Positions 45,301-54,211 of a stretch of 64,000 bases of DNA are shown here, piece by piece (position 1 is the first letter of the stretch; every line of letters begins with the position of its first letter). Location: assembly GCA_051208035.1 (NCBI GenBank), contig JBPJFZ010000010.1:141480-205479 (forward strand). The letters are read 5' to 3'. Both the position numbers and the translations under genes were made by a program. The notes beneath the pieces were generated by a model. That model saw only the letters and a program-made list of their open reading frames with translations, was not told the origin of the DNA and made no database searches. The DNA is from JACKOB01 sp024234575. GTDB lineage: Bacteria; Pseudomonadota; Gammaproteobacteria; Pseudomonadales; Oleiphilaceae.

Positions 45301-46535
45301 AGGATATCCCAAACTTCCGCGGTTTCACGCTCAACCATCTTTTTCGCAGCTTTAATTGTGGTTGCCAACCCCCGGTGCTCTAACTTCGAGAAAATGAATG
45401 GCTTGAACAGCTCTAATGCCATTTTCTTAGGCAGACCACATTGATGTAGTCGTAAGCTTGGACCAACAACAATAACTGAACGACCAGAATAATCTACTCG
45501 CTTACCTAACAGGTTTTGTCTGAAACGGCCTTGCTTACCCTTTATCATGTCTGCAAGTGACTTTAGAGGGCGCTTATTAGAGCCAGTGATAGCCCTGCCA
45601 CGACGACCATTATCTAGCAGCGCATCAACAGCCTCCTGGAGCATACGCTTTTCATTGCGTACAATTATGTCTGGCGCGCTAAGCTCTAACAGTCTTTTGA
45701 GACGGTTATTTCGGTTAATAACACGTCGATACAGATCATTAAGATCAGAGGTCGCAAAGCGCCCACCATCTAGGGGAACCAAAGGACGAAGATCCGGCGG
45801 TAATACAGGAAGCACCTCAAGAATCATCCACTCAGGCTTATTCCCGGACTGATGAAAAGACTCCATCAGTTTCAGCCTTTTTGAAAGCTTCTTAATTTTA
45901 GTCTCAGAGTTTGTTGCTGGAATTTCTTCTCTCAGGGTTGAGATCTGATCTTCCAAATCAATATCAGCCAATAACGCCTGTACTGCTTCAGCGCCCATTT
46001 TAGCTTCAAACTCATCACCAAACTCTTCCAACGCTTCGTAGTATTGCTCATCTGTAAGCAATTGTCCGCGTTCTAAAGTAGTCATCCCCGGCTCTGTTAC
46101 AATAAATGACTCAAAATACAAAACCCTTTCTATATCTCTTAGAGTCATGTCGAGCAACAAGCCAATTCTGGAAGGAAGTGACTTTAAAAACCATATATGA
46201 GCTACAGGGCTTGCAAGCTCAATATGCCCCATTCGCTCACGACGAACGTTGGCTAACGCAACCTCAACGCCACACTTCTCGCAAATTACACCGCGATGCT
46301 TTAGCCTTTTGTACTTTCCACACAAGCACTCATAATCTTTAATTGGACCAAATATCTTGGCGCAAAAAAGGCCATCACGCTCAGGCTTAAATGTACGATA
46401 ATTGATTGTTTCGGGCTTCTTTACTTCACCAAAAGACCAAGATCGAATCATTTCTGGCGATGCCAAACCAATTCGAATGGAATCAAACTCTTGCTTATGA
46501 GTTTGATTCTTTAATAAATTAAGCAAATCTTTCAT
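42333..46535 (-). CDS. rpoC: RNA polymerase beta' subunit
   Basis: 1400 residues (E. coli 1407). The catalytic Mg2+ motif NADFDGDQMAVH is at about residue 460. An N-terminal zinc finger (ECLCGKYKRLKHRGVICEKC) and a second one (CRTRYGVCAKCYGRDL) are present. It forms the active site cleft and clamp with beta. It is 64 nt after rpoB. Confidence 0.98.
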   Translation of the reverse strand: MKDLLNLLKNQTHKQEFDSIRIGLASPEMIRSWSFGEVKKPETINYRTFKPERDGLFCAKIFGPIKDYECLCGKYKRLKHRGVICEKCGVEVALANVRRERMGHIELASPVAHIWFLKSLPSRIGLLLDMTLRDIERVLYFESFIVTEPGMTTLERGQLLTDEQYYEALEEFGDEFEAKMGAEAVQALLADIDLEDQISTLREEIPATNSETKIKKLSKRLKLMESFHQSGNKPEWMILEVLPVLPPDLRPLVPLDGGRFATSDLNDLYRRVINRNNRLKRLLELSAPDIIVRNEKRMLQEAVDALLDNGRRGRAITGSNKRPLKSLADMIKGKQGRFRQNLLGKRVDYSGRSVIVVGPSLRLHQCGLPKKMALELFKPFIFSKLEHRGLATTIKAAKKMVERETAEVWDILAEVIREHPVMLNRAPTLHRLGIQAFEPVLIEGKAIQLHPLVCAAYNADFDGDQMAVHVPLTIEAQLEARALMMSTNNVLSPANGEPIIVPSQDVVLGLYYMTRDRINALGEGMVFADVKEVHRAYGAKKVHLQAKIKVRIAQKLEIDGKEEIVTEIFDTTAGRALLFDILPKGLPFPLVNQAMTKKAISRLINTSYRRCGLKDTVIFADQLMYLGFAQATLSGSSIGVNDFVIPDAKKGIVEAADDEVMEIESQFATGLLTQGEKYNKVIDIWSRANDKVAKAMMDTLGKETVIDRDGNEVAQDSFNSVYMMADSGARGSAAQIRQLAGMRGLMAKPDGSIIETPITANFREGLNVLQYFISTHGARKGLADTALKTANSGYLTRRLVDVAQDLVVKEQDCGTDVGMLVTPHIEGGDVVVPLGDRVLGRVTAREVFAPGNDVDAVLPADTFLDEANVAILENAGVDEVWVRTAITCRTRYGVCAKCYGRDLARGHLVNVGEAVGVIAAQSIGEPGTQLTMRTFHIGGAASRASAVDNIQVKHGGTARLHNMKSIERKDGKLVVVSRSSALAIADDHGREREWYKLPYGAILSVKNNDSVDAGQIVAKWDPHTHPIISEYEGAIQFVGMEEGITVNTQTDELTGLSSVVVMDPKERPAAGKDLRPMIQLLDESGNVLKMPGSETPIQYFLPANALLGLKNGGRLQQGDIVARIPQESSKTRDITGGLPRVADLFEARKPKEPSILAEISGVVSFGKETKGKKRLVITPHDGTDPYEALIPKWRQMNVFEGEQVDKGEVISDGPSSPHDILRLLGVGELAKYIINEIQDVYRLQGVVINDKHIEVIVRQMLRKVDVLESGDTSLIKGDQVEYFKMIEENELAESKDMMPAKYERVLLGITKASLATESFISAASFQETTRVLTEGAVTGKQDFLRGLKENVVVGRLIPAGTGLAYHSERKRKKKSSTESLGVSAADVEEALSAELSRRLD

Positions 46536-46599
46536 CAGCTATCACTCCATATGGAGACATGTAGTCGTTTTGAGTTTCAGTCTATTTTTGGATTGAAAA

Positions 46600-49500
46600 T
46601 CACTCACTCTCGAGTTCAATATCAATACCCAGCGAGCGAATTTCTTTAACGAGTACGTTAAATGATTCTGGCATCCCCGGTTCCATTCGATGGTCACCGT
46701 CAACGATGTTTTTATACATCTTGGTACGACCATTAACGTCATCAGACTTAACCGTAAGCATCTCTTGTAACGTATAAGCTGCGCCATACGCCTCCAAAGC
46801 CCACACCTCCATCTCTCCAAATCTTTGCCCACCAAACTGTGCTTTACCACCGAGCGGCTGCTGGGTAACCAGACTGTAAGAACCGGTTGAACGAGCATGC
46901 ATTTTATCATCGACCAAATGGTTCAATTTCAACATGTACATATAGCCGACGGTTACTTGACGATCAAAGCGATCGCCAGTTCGCCCGTCATACAGCCAAA
47001 ACTGACCGCTATCATCCATACCGGCTAACCGCAACAAATCCTTTATCTCACTTTCTTTGGCACCATCAAATACTGGCGTGGCAATTGGAACACCCGCTCT
47101 CAAATTGGATGCAAGCTCAAGAATTTCTTTGTCACTAAACGAGTCCAGTGCCTCATGCTTACCATCCGTTTCATTGTAAATTTTCTCAAGAAACTCTCTG
47201 ATAGCCTGCACATCTTTCTGCTGCTGAATCATCTTTTCGATCTTTTTACCCAATCCTTTTGCTGCAGCACCAAGGTGTGTTTCAAGAACCTGCCCAACGT
47301 TCATACGCGAAGGAACACCAAGCGGATTCAAGACGATATCAACTGGCTCCCCCTCTTCGTCGTAAGGCATATCCTCTACCGGCATGATTACAGAAATGAC
47401 ACCTTTGTTACCATGTCGGCCAGCCATTTTGTCACCGGGTTGAATTCTGCGCTTCACAGCGACGTAGACCTTAACAATTTTCAACACACCTGGAGCGAGG
47501 TCATCACCAGTCTGAATTTTTCTCTTTTTATCCTCAAATCTTTCATCTTGGTCAAGCTTTCGATCTTTAAGCTGTTGCTCTGCCTTTTCAAGCAGCTCAT
47601 TCAAGCTCTCATCAACAAACCGTAATTTGAACCAGTCTTCTTTACTAAATGAAGACAGCAACTCCTGGCTAACCACATGCCCTTTCTTCAGACCAGGGCC
47701 AGCCATTACTTCTTTTCCTGTTAGAGTTACCACTAATCGTTCAAACGTTGCCGCCTCAACAATACGGTATTCATCCTTTAAATCTTTCCTGAACTTATCA
47801 AGCTCTGATTTCTCAATATCTACAGCGCGCTGATCCTTTTCGACGCCATCACGAGTAAATACCTGAACATCAATAACAGTTCCTCGAGTACCACCAGAAA
47901 CTCGAAGCGAGGTATCTTTAACGTCAGAAGCCTTCTCACCAAAAATTGCTCGCAGCAACTTTTCTTCAGGTGTAAGCTGAGTCTCGCCTTTGGGAGTAAC
48001 CTTACCAACAAGTATGTCTCCTGGACCAACTTCAGCGCCGATGTAGACTATGCCCGACTCATCCAACTTTGATAATGCACTTTCCCCGACATTGGGAATA
48101 TCTGCAGTTATTTCTTCACTTCCAAGCTTTGTATCACGCGCTACACACGTGAGCTCCTGAATATGAATAGTCGTAAAGCGATCTTCCTGCACAACTCGTT
48201 CAGATACCAATATCGAATCTTCGAAGTTGTAGCCATTCCAGGGCATAAAGGCGATGCGCATGTTTTGCCCTAGAGCAAGCTCACCCATATCAACAGAAGG
48301 ACCGTCAGCAAGAACATCTCCACGCTCAACCTGCTCACCCACACGAACCAATGATCGCTGATTTATGCAGGTATTCTGGTTTGAGCGCGTGTACTTTGTA
48401 AGGTTGTAGATATCAACACCAGCATCACCTGCCAATGTCTCATCATCATTAACACGCACAACAACTCGTGCCGCATCAACGCTCTCAATAACACCTCCAC
48501 GTCGAGCAACGACGCATACACCAGAGTCTTGCGCTACGATTCTCTCAATACCCGTTCCAACTAGAGGCTTTTCTGCTCTAAGTGTCGGTACTGCTTGACG
48601 CTGCATGTTTGAACCCATCAAAGCTCGGTTTGCATCATCGTGTTCCAAAAATGGAATTAATGAAGCGGCGACGGATACAACCTGTCTTGGAGAAACATCC
48701 ATATAATTAACTTTTTCCGGGGGCATAACAGTAAACTCATTCTTATGCCTTACCGTGACCAATTCGTCAGTCAATTGACTTGCTTCATCGGTACTCGCGC
48801 TAGCCTGCGCAATTACATACTCACTCTCTTCAATTGCAGACAAATACTCGATATCATCCGTAACAGTCCCATTTACAACCTTTCTATAAGGACTTTCTAA
48901 GAATCCGTACGAGTTAGTTCTTGCATACGTTGCCAATGAGTTAATCAATCCGATATTTGGACCTTCAGGTGTCTCAATCGGGCAAACTCTTCCATAATGA
49001 GTTGGGTGAACATCTCGCACTTCGAAACCAGCTCTTTCCCGTGTAAGACCACCAGGCCCTAAAGCCGACACTCGTCTTTTGTGAGTAACTTCTGACAGCG
49101 GGTTATTTTGGTCCATAAACTGTGACAACTGACTGGAACCAAAAAACTCTTTAACTGCTGCAGCTACCGGCTTTGCGTTTATCAAATCTTGCGGCATCAG
49201 CCCTTCCGACTCAGCCAAGCTCAACCTTTCTCTTACCGCCCTTTCGACCCTAACTAAGCCAACCCGGAACTGATTCTCTGCCATTTCACCAACGGAACGC
49301 ACTCGTCTATTACCCAGATGATCGATATCATCCACTTCTCCAGAGCCGTTTCTGATACTTATCAGCGTTTTCAACACTGATGTAATATCGTCCTTATCGA
49401 GAACCCCCGGACCTTCCGATTCGGAACGACCAATTCGACGGTTAAACTTCATTCTTCCAACGGCAGACAAGTCGTATCTTTCATCGGTAAAAAACAAATT

Positions 49501-50673
49501 AAAAAACAGGTTCTCAGCAGACTCCTTCGTTGGTGGCTCACCAGGCCGCATCATTCGATAGATTTCTACCAATGCTTCAAGCTGACTTTTAGTCGGGTCA
49601 ATTCTTACGGTATCCGACATAAACGGTCCGCAGTCCAACTCGTTAGTATAAAGAGTCTCTATATTGGTGATACCGGCTTTCGCCAGTGTTTCTACTAACT
49701 CCTCAGTGATTTCTGCGTTACATTCTGCAACAAGCTCACCAGTAGTCTCATCAATTATATCTTTAGCGATCACCTTCCCTATTAGATACTGAACTGGAAC
49801 ATCAAGCTCCTCAATACCGGCCTTTTCAAGCAGTCGGATATGTCTTGCGGTTATTCGTCGACCATCTTCTACAATGACATTGCCATCTGCATCTTTAATA
49901 TCAAAAGTTGCAATATCACCGCGCAGCCTACTTGGAACTAACTCAAGCTTTACTCTTTCGCCATCAATTGCAAAATGGCTTGTTTCAAAAAACATTGCCA
50001 AAATTTCTTCTGTTGAAAAGCCTAGCGCACGTAACAAAATTGACGCAGGCAACTTTCTTCGCCTATCAATCCTCACGAAAACACAATCCTTTGGATCAAA
50101 CTCGAAATCCAGCCAAGAGCCGCGGTAGGGAATAATTCGTGCGGAGTAGAGCAGCTTACCGGAAGAATGCGTCTTGCCTTTGTCGTGATCAAAAAACACG
50201 CCAGGTGAACGATGCAACTGGGATACAATGACTCGTTCAGTTCCGTTAATGACGAACGTGCCGTTCTCTGTCATCAAGGGAATTTCACCCATGTAAACTT
50301 CTTGCTCTTTAATGTCTTTTATTGCTTTATTAGCAGACTCTTTATCGTAAATAATCAGCCTTACTTTAACCCTTAGCGGCGCAGCGTAAGTCACCCCTCT
50401 AAGCTGGCACTCTTTAACATCAAACATCGGCTCACCTAGCCGATAACTGACATACTCCAAAGCAGCATTTCCAGAAAAGCTAACTATAGGGAAAACCGAT
50501 TTAAATGCAGCATGCAATCCCGTTTCTTGCCTGTCTGCGACGTCCAAATCTCGTTGTAAAAAATCTTGATATGAATCGAGCTGTATGGACAACAAATATG
50601 GTACGTCCATTACAGATGGGTGCTTTCCAAAGTCTTTTCGGATTCGCTTTTTCTCAGTGTATGAGTAAGTCAT
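46600..50673 (-). CDS. rpoB: RNA polymerase beta subunit
   Basis: 1357 residues (E. coli 1342). The rifampicin pocket reads SSQLSQFMDQNNPLSEVTHK then RRVSALGPGGL, the sensitive form. The C-terminal part carries GDKMAGRHGNKGVIS and GGKAQFGGQRFGEMEVWALE. It is separated from rplL by 175 nt with an internal terminator or attenuator hairpin. Confidence 0.98.
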   Translation of the reverse strand: MTYSYTEKKRIRKDFGKHPSVMDVPYLLSIQLDSYQDFLQRDLDVADRQETGLHAAFKSVFPIVSFSGNAALEYVSYRLGEPMFDVKECQLRGVTYAAPLRVKVRLIIYDKESANKAIKDIKEQEVYMGEIPLMTENGTFVINGTERVIVSQLHRSPGVFFDHDKGKTHSSGKLLYSARIIPYRGSWLDFEFDPKDCVFVRIDRRRKLPASILLRALGFSTEEILAMFFETSHFAIDGERVKLELVPSRLRGDIATFDIKDADGNVIVEDGRRITARHIRLLEKAGIEELDVPVQYLIGKVIAKDIIDETTGELVAECNAEITEELVETLAKAGITNIETLYTNELDCGPFMSDTVRIDPTKSQLEALVEIYRMMRPGEPPTKESAENLFFNLFFTDERYDLSAVGRMKFNRRIGRSESEGPGVLDKDDITSVLKTLISIRNGSGEVDDIDHLGNRRVRSVGEMAENQFRVGLVRVERAVRERLSLAESEGLMPQDLINAKPVAAAVKEFFGSSQLSQFMDQNNPLSEVTHKRRVSALGPGGLTRERAGFEVRDVHPTHYGRVCPIETPEGPNIGLINSLATYARTNSYGFLESPYRKVVNGTVTDDIEYLSAIEESEYVIAQASASTDEASQLTDELVTVRHKNEFTVMPPEKVNYMDVSPRQVVSVAASLIPFLEHDDANRALMGSNMQRQAVPTLRAEKPLVGTGIERIVAQDSGVCVVARRGGVIESVDAARVVVRVNDDETLAGDAGVDIYNLTKYTRSNQNTCINQRSLVRVGEQVERGDVLADGPSVDMGELALGQNMRIAFMPWNGYNFEDSILVSERVVQEDRFTTIHIQELTCVARDTKLGSEEITADIPNVGESALSKLDESGIVYIGAEVGPGDILVGKVTPKGETQLTPEEKLLRAIFGEKASDVKDTSLRVSGGTRGTVIDVQVFTRDGVEKDQRAVDIEKSELDKFRKDLKDEYRIVEAATFERLVVTLTGKEVMAGPGLKKGHVVSQELLSSFSKEDWFKLRFVDESLNELLEKAEQQLKDRKLDQDERFEDKKRKIQTGDDLAPGVLKIVKVYVAVKRRIQPGDKMAGRHGNKGVISVIMPVEDMPYDEEGEPVDIVLNPLGVPSRMNVGQVLETHLGAAAKGLGKKIEKMIQQQKDVQAIREFLEKIYNETDGKHEALDSFSDKEILELASNLRAGVPIATPVFDGAKESEIKDLLRLAGMDDSGQFWLYDGRTGDRFDRQVTVGYMYMLKLNHLVDDKMHARSTGSYSLVTQQPLGGKAQFGGQRFGEMEVWALEAYGAAYTLQEMLTVKSDDVNGRTKMYKNIVDGDHRMEPGMPESFNVLVKEIRSLGIDIELESE

Positions 50674-50787
50674 TAGATTTCCCCAGGGTTAAATGGTTCG
50701 AGGAATTTATCCTGATGTATGTTGATCAGCCACACTGGCTGTTAATCGAGACATTTCGTCTCTACATTTCTTGAATATATACAACGG

Positions 50788-50817
50788 AAAAAGGCCGGTA
50801 GTAGTTTACTACCAGCC
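50788..50817 (-). terminator. Attenuator-type hairpin between rplL and rpoB
   Basis: On the minus strand GGCTGGTAGTA/TACTACCGGCC (an 11-bp stem with one mismatch) and a 3-nt loop are followed by TTTTTCC. E. coli has a partial terminator in the same place that lowers rpoBC relative to rplJL; the same role is inferred. Confidence 0.8.
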
Positions 50818-50848
50818 AATTCCGAACAAACGATTAGATTCGTTGCTC

Positions 50849-51220
50849 TTACTTAAGCTCAACAGAAGCACCTGCTTCTTCGAGTTCCTTCTTAGCAGCT
50901 TCTGCTTCAGCTTTGCTCGCGCCTTCTTTAAGAGTAGATGGTGCACCATCTACCATGTCCTTCGCTTCTTTCAAGCCAAGTCCAGTCAAGCCACGCACCA
51001 CTTTAATTACGTTAACTTTCTTTTCACCAGCAGCCTTGAGTACGATATCGAACTCAGTCTTCTCTTCTGCAGCTTCAGCTGCCGCTGCCACTGGCGCCGC
51101 CGCTACAGCTGCTGCTGCAGAAACGCCAAACTTTTCTTCCATTGCTTCAACAAGTGCAACAACATCCATTACACTCATTTCTGCGATTGCATTTAAAATA
51201 TCATCTTTTGACAGAGCCAT
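50849..51220 (-). CDS. rplL: 50S ribosomal protein L7/L12
   Basis: 123 residues: the N-terminal dimerisation helices (ALSKDDILNAIAEMSVMDVV), an Ala-rich hinge (SAAAAVAAAPVAAAAEAAEE) and the C-terminal factor-binding domain (EFDIVLKAAGEKKVNVIKVV). It forms the mobile stalk on L10. It lies 31 nt after rplJ. Confidence 0.98.
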   Translation of the reverse strand: MALSKDDILNAIAEMSVMDVVALVEAMEEKFGVSAAAAVAAAPVAAAAEAAEEKTEFDIVLKAAGEKKVNVIKVVRGLTGLGLKEAKDMVDGAPSTLKEGASKAEAEAAKKELEEAGASVELK

Positions 51221-51251
51221 TACTCACATCTCCATAGTTTTATTAATAAAA

Positions 51252-51782
51252 TCAAGCCGCTTCTTTCTTTTTGTCCCGAACTGCCGCTACTGCTCTCGTT
51301 ACTTTCGTTGGAACTTCATTGAAAGTACGAACAAGCTTGGTGATAGGTGCCTGAATAACACCCGCGAGCATTGCCAACGCCTGATCTCTAGTAGGCAATT
51401 TAGCCAACCTATCGATCTGATCTGCGCCCAACAAAACCCCACCAACAGCTAACGCTTTAATTTCGAATGCTTGCTTTTCTTTGGCAAAATCCTTAAGTAT
51501 CCGTGCAGCTGCACCTGGATCTTCCATAGAAAACGCCAGAATTGTTGGACCAACCAACGCACTCTGCGCACACTCAAATTCGCTACCTTCGACTGCTCTC
51601 TTGGCAAGCGTATTACGAACAACACGTATTTCTACATTTTGTTCTCTGCACTTCCCTCTGAGCGAGGTCATGTCCGTAGACGAAACCCCACGATAGTCGG
51701 CGATAACAAGTGACAAAGCGTTGTTAGCAGCCTCGCTGACTTCGGCAACAATTGCCTTTTTGTCTTCGAGTCTAATTGCCAC
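51252..51782 (-). CDS. rplJ: 50S ribosomal protein L10, GTG start
   Basis: 176 residues from GTG 51782 (GAGGAG upstream). Conserved: KKAIVAEVSEAANNALSLVI and ADYRGVSSTDMTSLR. L10 is the stalk base that holds L7/L12 dimers and represses its own operon through the leader at 51860-51950. Confidence 0.97.
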   Translation of the reverse strand: MAIRLEDKKAIVAEVSEAANNALSLVIADYRGVSSTDMTSLRGKCREQNVEIRVVRNTLAKRAVEGSEFECAQSALVGPTILAFSMEDPGAAARILKDFAKEKQAFEIKALAVGGVLLGADQIDRLAKLPTRDQALAMLAGVIQAPITKLVRTFNEVPTKVTRAVAAVRDKKKEAA

Positions 51783-51859
51783 TGGACTTCTCCTCTACAT
51801 ACCAATATCGGTATAGTTTTTTTGCTGACCAACCGGACGACAGCTGACCAGAACCTTAC

Positions 51860-51950
51860 GGCGTGAATCTACTGATAACACTACCGTCTGCGCAGGAAAT
51901 TAAGCTAATGCACCTGCGGTCTTTGACAGCCTTGGCGATATGCCTTGACT
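51860..51950 (-). promoter_or_regulatory. L10 leader (autogenous control element of rplJL)
   Basis: The minus strand holds AAAGACCGCAGGTGC, then TTAATTTCCTGCGCAGACGG, the core of the conserved L10 mRNA-leader fold: GCAGG pairs with CCTGC and is flanked by GACCG/AGACGGT-like elements. In other bacteria L10 or the L10-L12 complex binds here to repress translation. Boundaries are approximate. Confidence 0.7.
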
Positions 51951-51963
51951 ACCAATACTCAAA

Positions 51964-52662
51964 TCAAAAAGTCAGAGTGCCTTGATCTATAACCAGACCC
52001 GGACCCATCGTTGATGAAAGAGTAATTTTTTTCATGAAAACACCCTTAGCTGATGCAGGCTTAGCCTTCTTCAGATCAACCAATAATGCTTCCAGATTTT
52101 GCTTAATCGCATCTGATGAAAATTCAACATTCCCTAGCGGCGTGTGAATAATTCCGTTTTTGTCATTGCGGTATCGTACCTGACCAGCCTTTGCGTTCTT
52201 AACTGCAGTTTCGACATCAGGCGTTACAGTGCCAACTTTTGGGTTCGGCATCAAACCGCGAGGCCCTAAAATTTGACCCAACTGACCAACAACCCTCATT
52301 GCATCGGGAGATGCGATGACCACATCGAAGTTCAAATTGCCTTTTTTGACCTCTTCGGCCAGATCTTCCATACCTACAACTTCTGCGCCTGCGGCCTTAG
52401 CTTTTTCTGCGTTCTCGCCCTGCGTAAAAACAGCAACGCGAACAGTCTTACCAGTACCGTTTGGCAGAACAGTGGAACCTCGAACAACCTGGTCTGATTT
52501 TCGCGCATCAATGCCTAAATTCACAGCAACATCGATAGACTCTTTAAACTTTATCGACGAAGACAAATCAGCCAACAAAGCAACCGCTTCCTCCATCGTA
52601 TAGATCTTACCGGCAACTACTTTTTCAGCAATCAACTTTTGACGCTTGGTTACTTTAGCCAT
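51964..52662 (-). CDS. rplA: 50S ribosomal protein L1
   Basis: 232 residues from ATG 52662 (MAKVTKRQKLIAEKVV), chosen because GGAGG lies 9 nt upstream; an ATG at 52680 inside the rplK end would add six odd residues. The conserved LMPNPKVGTVTPDV is present. L1 forms the E-site stalk and in E. coli represses rplKA translation. Confidence 0.97.
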   Translation of the reverse strand: MAKVTKRQKLIAEKVVAGKIYTMEEAVALLADLSSSIKFKESIDVAVNLGIDARKSDQVVRGSTVLPNGTGKTVRVAVFTQGENAEKAKAAGAEVVGMEDLAEEVKKGNLNFDVVIASPDAMRVVGQLGQILGPRGLMPNPKVGTVTPDVETAVKNAKAGQVRYRNDKNGIIHTPLGNVEFSSDAIKQNLEALLVDLKKAKPASAKGVFMKKITLSSTMGPGLVIDQGTLTF

Positions 52663-52663
52663 A

Positions 52664-53095
52664 TCAAACGCCCTCCACATTTAGGCCCATACTTCTTGCC
52701 GTGCCTGCAATAGTTCTTACCGCCGCGTCCATATCTCCAGCAGTTAAATCAGGAGTTTTGGTTTTAGCAATTTCTTCTAGTTGAGCACGGGTAACTACGC
52801 CAACTTTCTCGGTGTTGGGCCTACCGCTGCCACTCTTAATCCCAGCAGCCTTCTTCAACAAAATCGAGGCTGGAGGTGTTTTCATTACAAAGGTGAAACT
52901 CTTATCACTATAGACAGTGATAATCACTGGAATTGGCAAACCTGGCTCAACACCTTGTGTTTGTGCGTTAAAAGCTTTGCAGAACTCCATTATATTGACG
53001 CCACGCTGACCCAAAGCAGGACCAACCGGGGGACTAGGATTAGCCTGTCCAGCCTTAACTTGCAGCTTGATATATGCACTGACTTTTTTAGCCAT
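52664..53095 (-). CDS. rplK: 50S ribosomal protein L11
   Basis: 143 residues: AYIKLQVKAGQANPSPPVGP and ALGQRGVNIMEFCKAFNAQT are L11 hallmarks, including the proline-rich thiostrepton-contact region. It is at the GTPase centre and is required for RelA activation. It is the first gene after the nusG terminator. Confidence 0.98.
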   Translation of the reverse strand: MAKKVSAYIKLQVKAGQANPSPPVGPALGQRGVNIMEFCKAFNAQTQGVEPGLPIPVIITVYSDKSFTFVMKTPPASILLKKAAGIKSGSGRPNTEKVGVVTRAQLEEIAKTKTPDLTAGDMDAAVRTIAGTARSMGLNVEGV

Positions 53096-53107
53096 TATAC
53101 TCTCCTC

Positions 53108-53131
53108 GGGTATAGCGCCTTACGGCTCCCC
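53108..53131 (-). promoter_or_regulatory. Candidate L1-binding hairpin in the rplK leader
   Basis: On the minus strand GGGGAGCC-GTAA-GGCGCTATACCC: an inner GCC/GGC stem with a GTAA loop and an outer GGG/CCC with an asymmetric bulge, 12 nt before the rplK ATG. The shape and place fit the L1 repressor site of rplKA leaders; this is not verified. Confidence 0.45.
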
Positions 53132-53141
53132 TTTACCAATT

Positions 53142-53164
53142 AAAAAACCTGCTCAATAAGCAGG
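53142..53164 (-). terminator. Terminator after nusG
   Basis: On the minus strand CCTGCT-TATTG-AGCAGG followed by six T and AATT. It has a short 6-bp stem, 32 nt after the nusG stop, so termination may be partial. Confidence 0.7.
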
Positions 53165-53180
53165 CATATTACTAATTCAA
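53153..53180 (-). promoter_or_regulatory. Weak candidate promoter of rplKA, overlapping the nusG terminator
   Basis: On the minus strand TTGAAT (53180-53175), a 16-nt spacer, and TATTGA (53158-53153), which is only 3 of 6 for the -10. The -10 coincides with the terminator loop. E. coli has a promoter in the same gap. Confidence 0.35.
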
Positions 53181-53196
53181 TAACATCTGCGAAAAA

Positions 53197-53730
53197 TCAG
53201 TCTTTTTCGACCTGCCCAAACTCCAACTCAACCGGCGTAGAACGACCGAATATCAACACAGCAACTTTAACTCGACTCTTGTCGTAATCCACCTCTTCAA
53301 CGACACCGTTAAAGTCTGCAAACGGCCCTTCTATGACCCTCACAACCTCACCCGCCTCGAAAAGCGTTTTTGGCTTTGGCTTGTCGGCACCACTTTCAAC
53401 ACGGCTAAGAATCGCAGCCGCCTCAGAATCAGATATTGGCGCAGGCTTGTCAGGAGTCCCACCAATAAAACCCAACACTCTTGGCGAGGATTTCACGAGA
53501 TGCCAAGACTGATCATCCATCTCCATCTGAACCAAGACATAGCCAGGATAGAACTTCCTCTCACTTTTACGCTTTTTACCATCGCGCATTTCTACAACTT
53601 CTTCAGTGGGAACAAGTATCTCACCAAATTTATCCTGCATCCCCTTGAGCGCAATCTGCTCATTTAATGAACGCATCACATGCTTTTCATATCCGGAATA
53701 GGCGTGAACAACATACCAACGCTTAGCCAT
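53197..53730 (-). CDS. nusG: Transcription factor NusG
   Basis: 177 residues. The NGN domain starts AKRWYVVHAYSGYEKHVMRS and a KOW domain ends the protein (FEAGEVVRVIEGPFADFNGV). It modulates elongation and Rho termination and couples RNA polymerase to the ribosome through S10. It is 15 nt after secE. Confidence 0.98.
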   Translation of the reverse strand: MAKRWYVVHAYSGYEKHVMRSLNEQIALKGMQDKFGEILVPTEEVVEMRDGKKRKSERKFYPGYVLVQMEMDDQSWHLVKSSPRVLGFIGGTPDKPAPISDSEAAAILSRVESGADKPKPKTLFEAGEVVRVIEGPFADFNGVVEEVDYDKSRVKVAVLIFGRSTPVELEFGQVEKD

Positions 53731-53745
53731 TCGCCCCCCAAGAAA

Positions 53746-54108
53746 TCATCCGATTACACCAGCCACAATCCAACTAACAAGCGAGTCAAGCCCCCAAAGC
53801 ACCAAAGCAACGATGAGAACAAATACAACGACAATCAATGTCGTCTGAGTCAACTCCTGCCTTGTGGGCCATACAACTTTTCGTATCTCAACTTTTGCTT
53901 CTTTCAACAAAACTGAAAATGCTCTTCCTTTCGCAGTTTGCAGAGCAACATACAACGCCACACCGCCCAAAAGAAGCAATCCAAGCACACGATACAACAA
54001 AGACTCGGCAGCAAACTGATAGTTTGCCACCACCCCAACAGCAACCAACACAACAACAAACAACCATTTGACTAAGTCAAATCTTGCATCTTCCGCCTGG
54101 GTTGTCAT
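53746..54108 (-). CDS. secE: Preprotein translocase subunit SecE
   Basis: 120 residues, the long gammaproteobacterial form with three expected helices (WLFVVVLVAVGVVANYQF, LLLGGVALYVALQTA, and the C-terminal TLIVVVFVLIVALVLWGLDS). The amphipathic helix KEAKVEIRKVVWPTRQELTQ is the conserved SecY clamp. The ATG is only 18 nt from the 3' end of tRNA-Trp, so the message must be freed by tRNA 3' processing or read through it. Confidence 0.97.
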   Translation of the reverse strand: MTTQAEDARFDLVKWLFVVVLVAVGVVANYQFAAESLLYRVLGLLLLGGVALYVALQTAKGRAFSVLLKEAKVEIRKVVWPTRQELTQTTLIVVVFVLIVALVLWGLDSLVSWIVAGVIG

Positions 54109-54126
54109 TTATACCTGCCTTAATAG

Positions 54127-54202
<76 letters not shown>

Positions 54203-54211
54203 GCATTAAAC

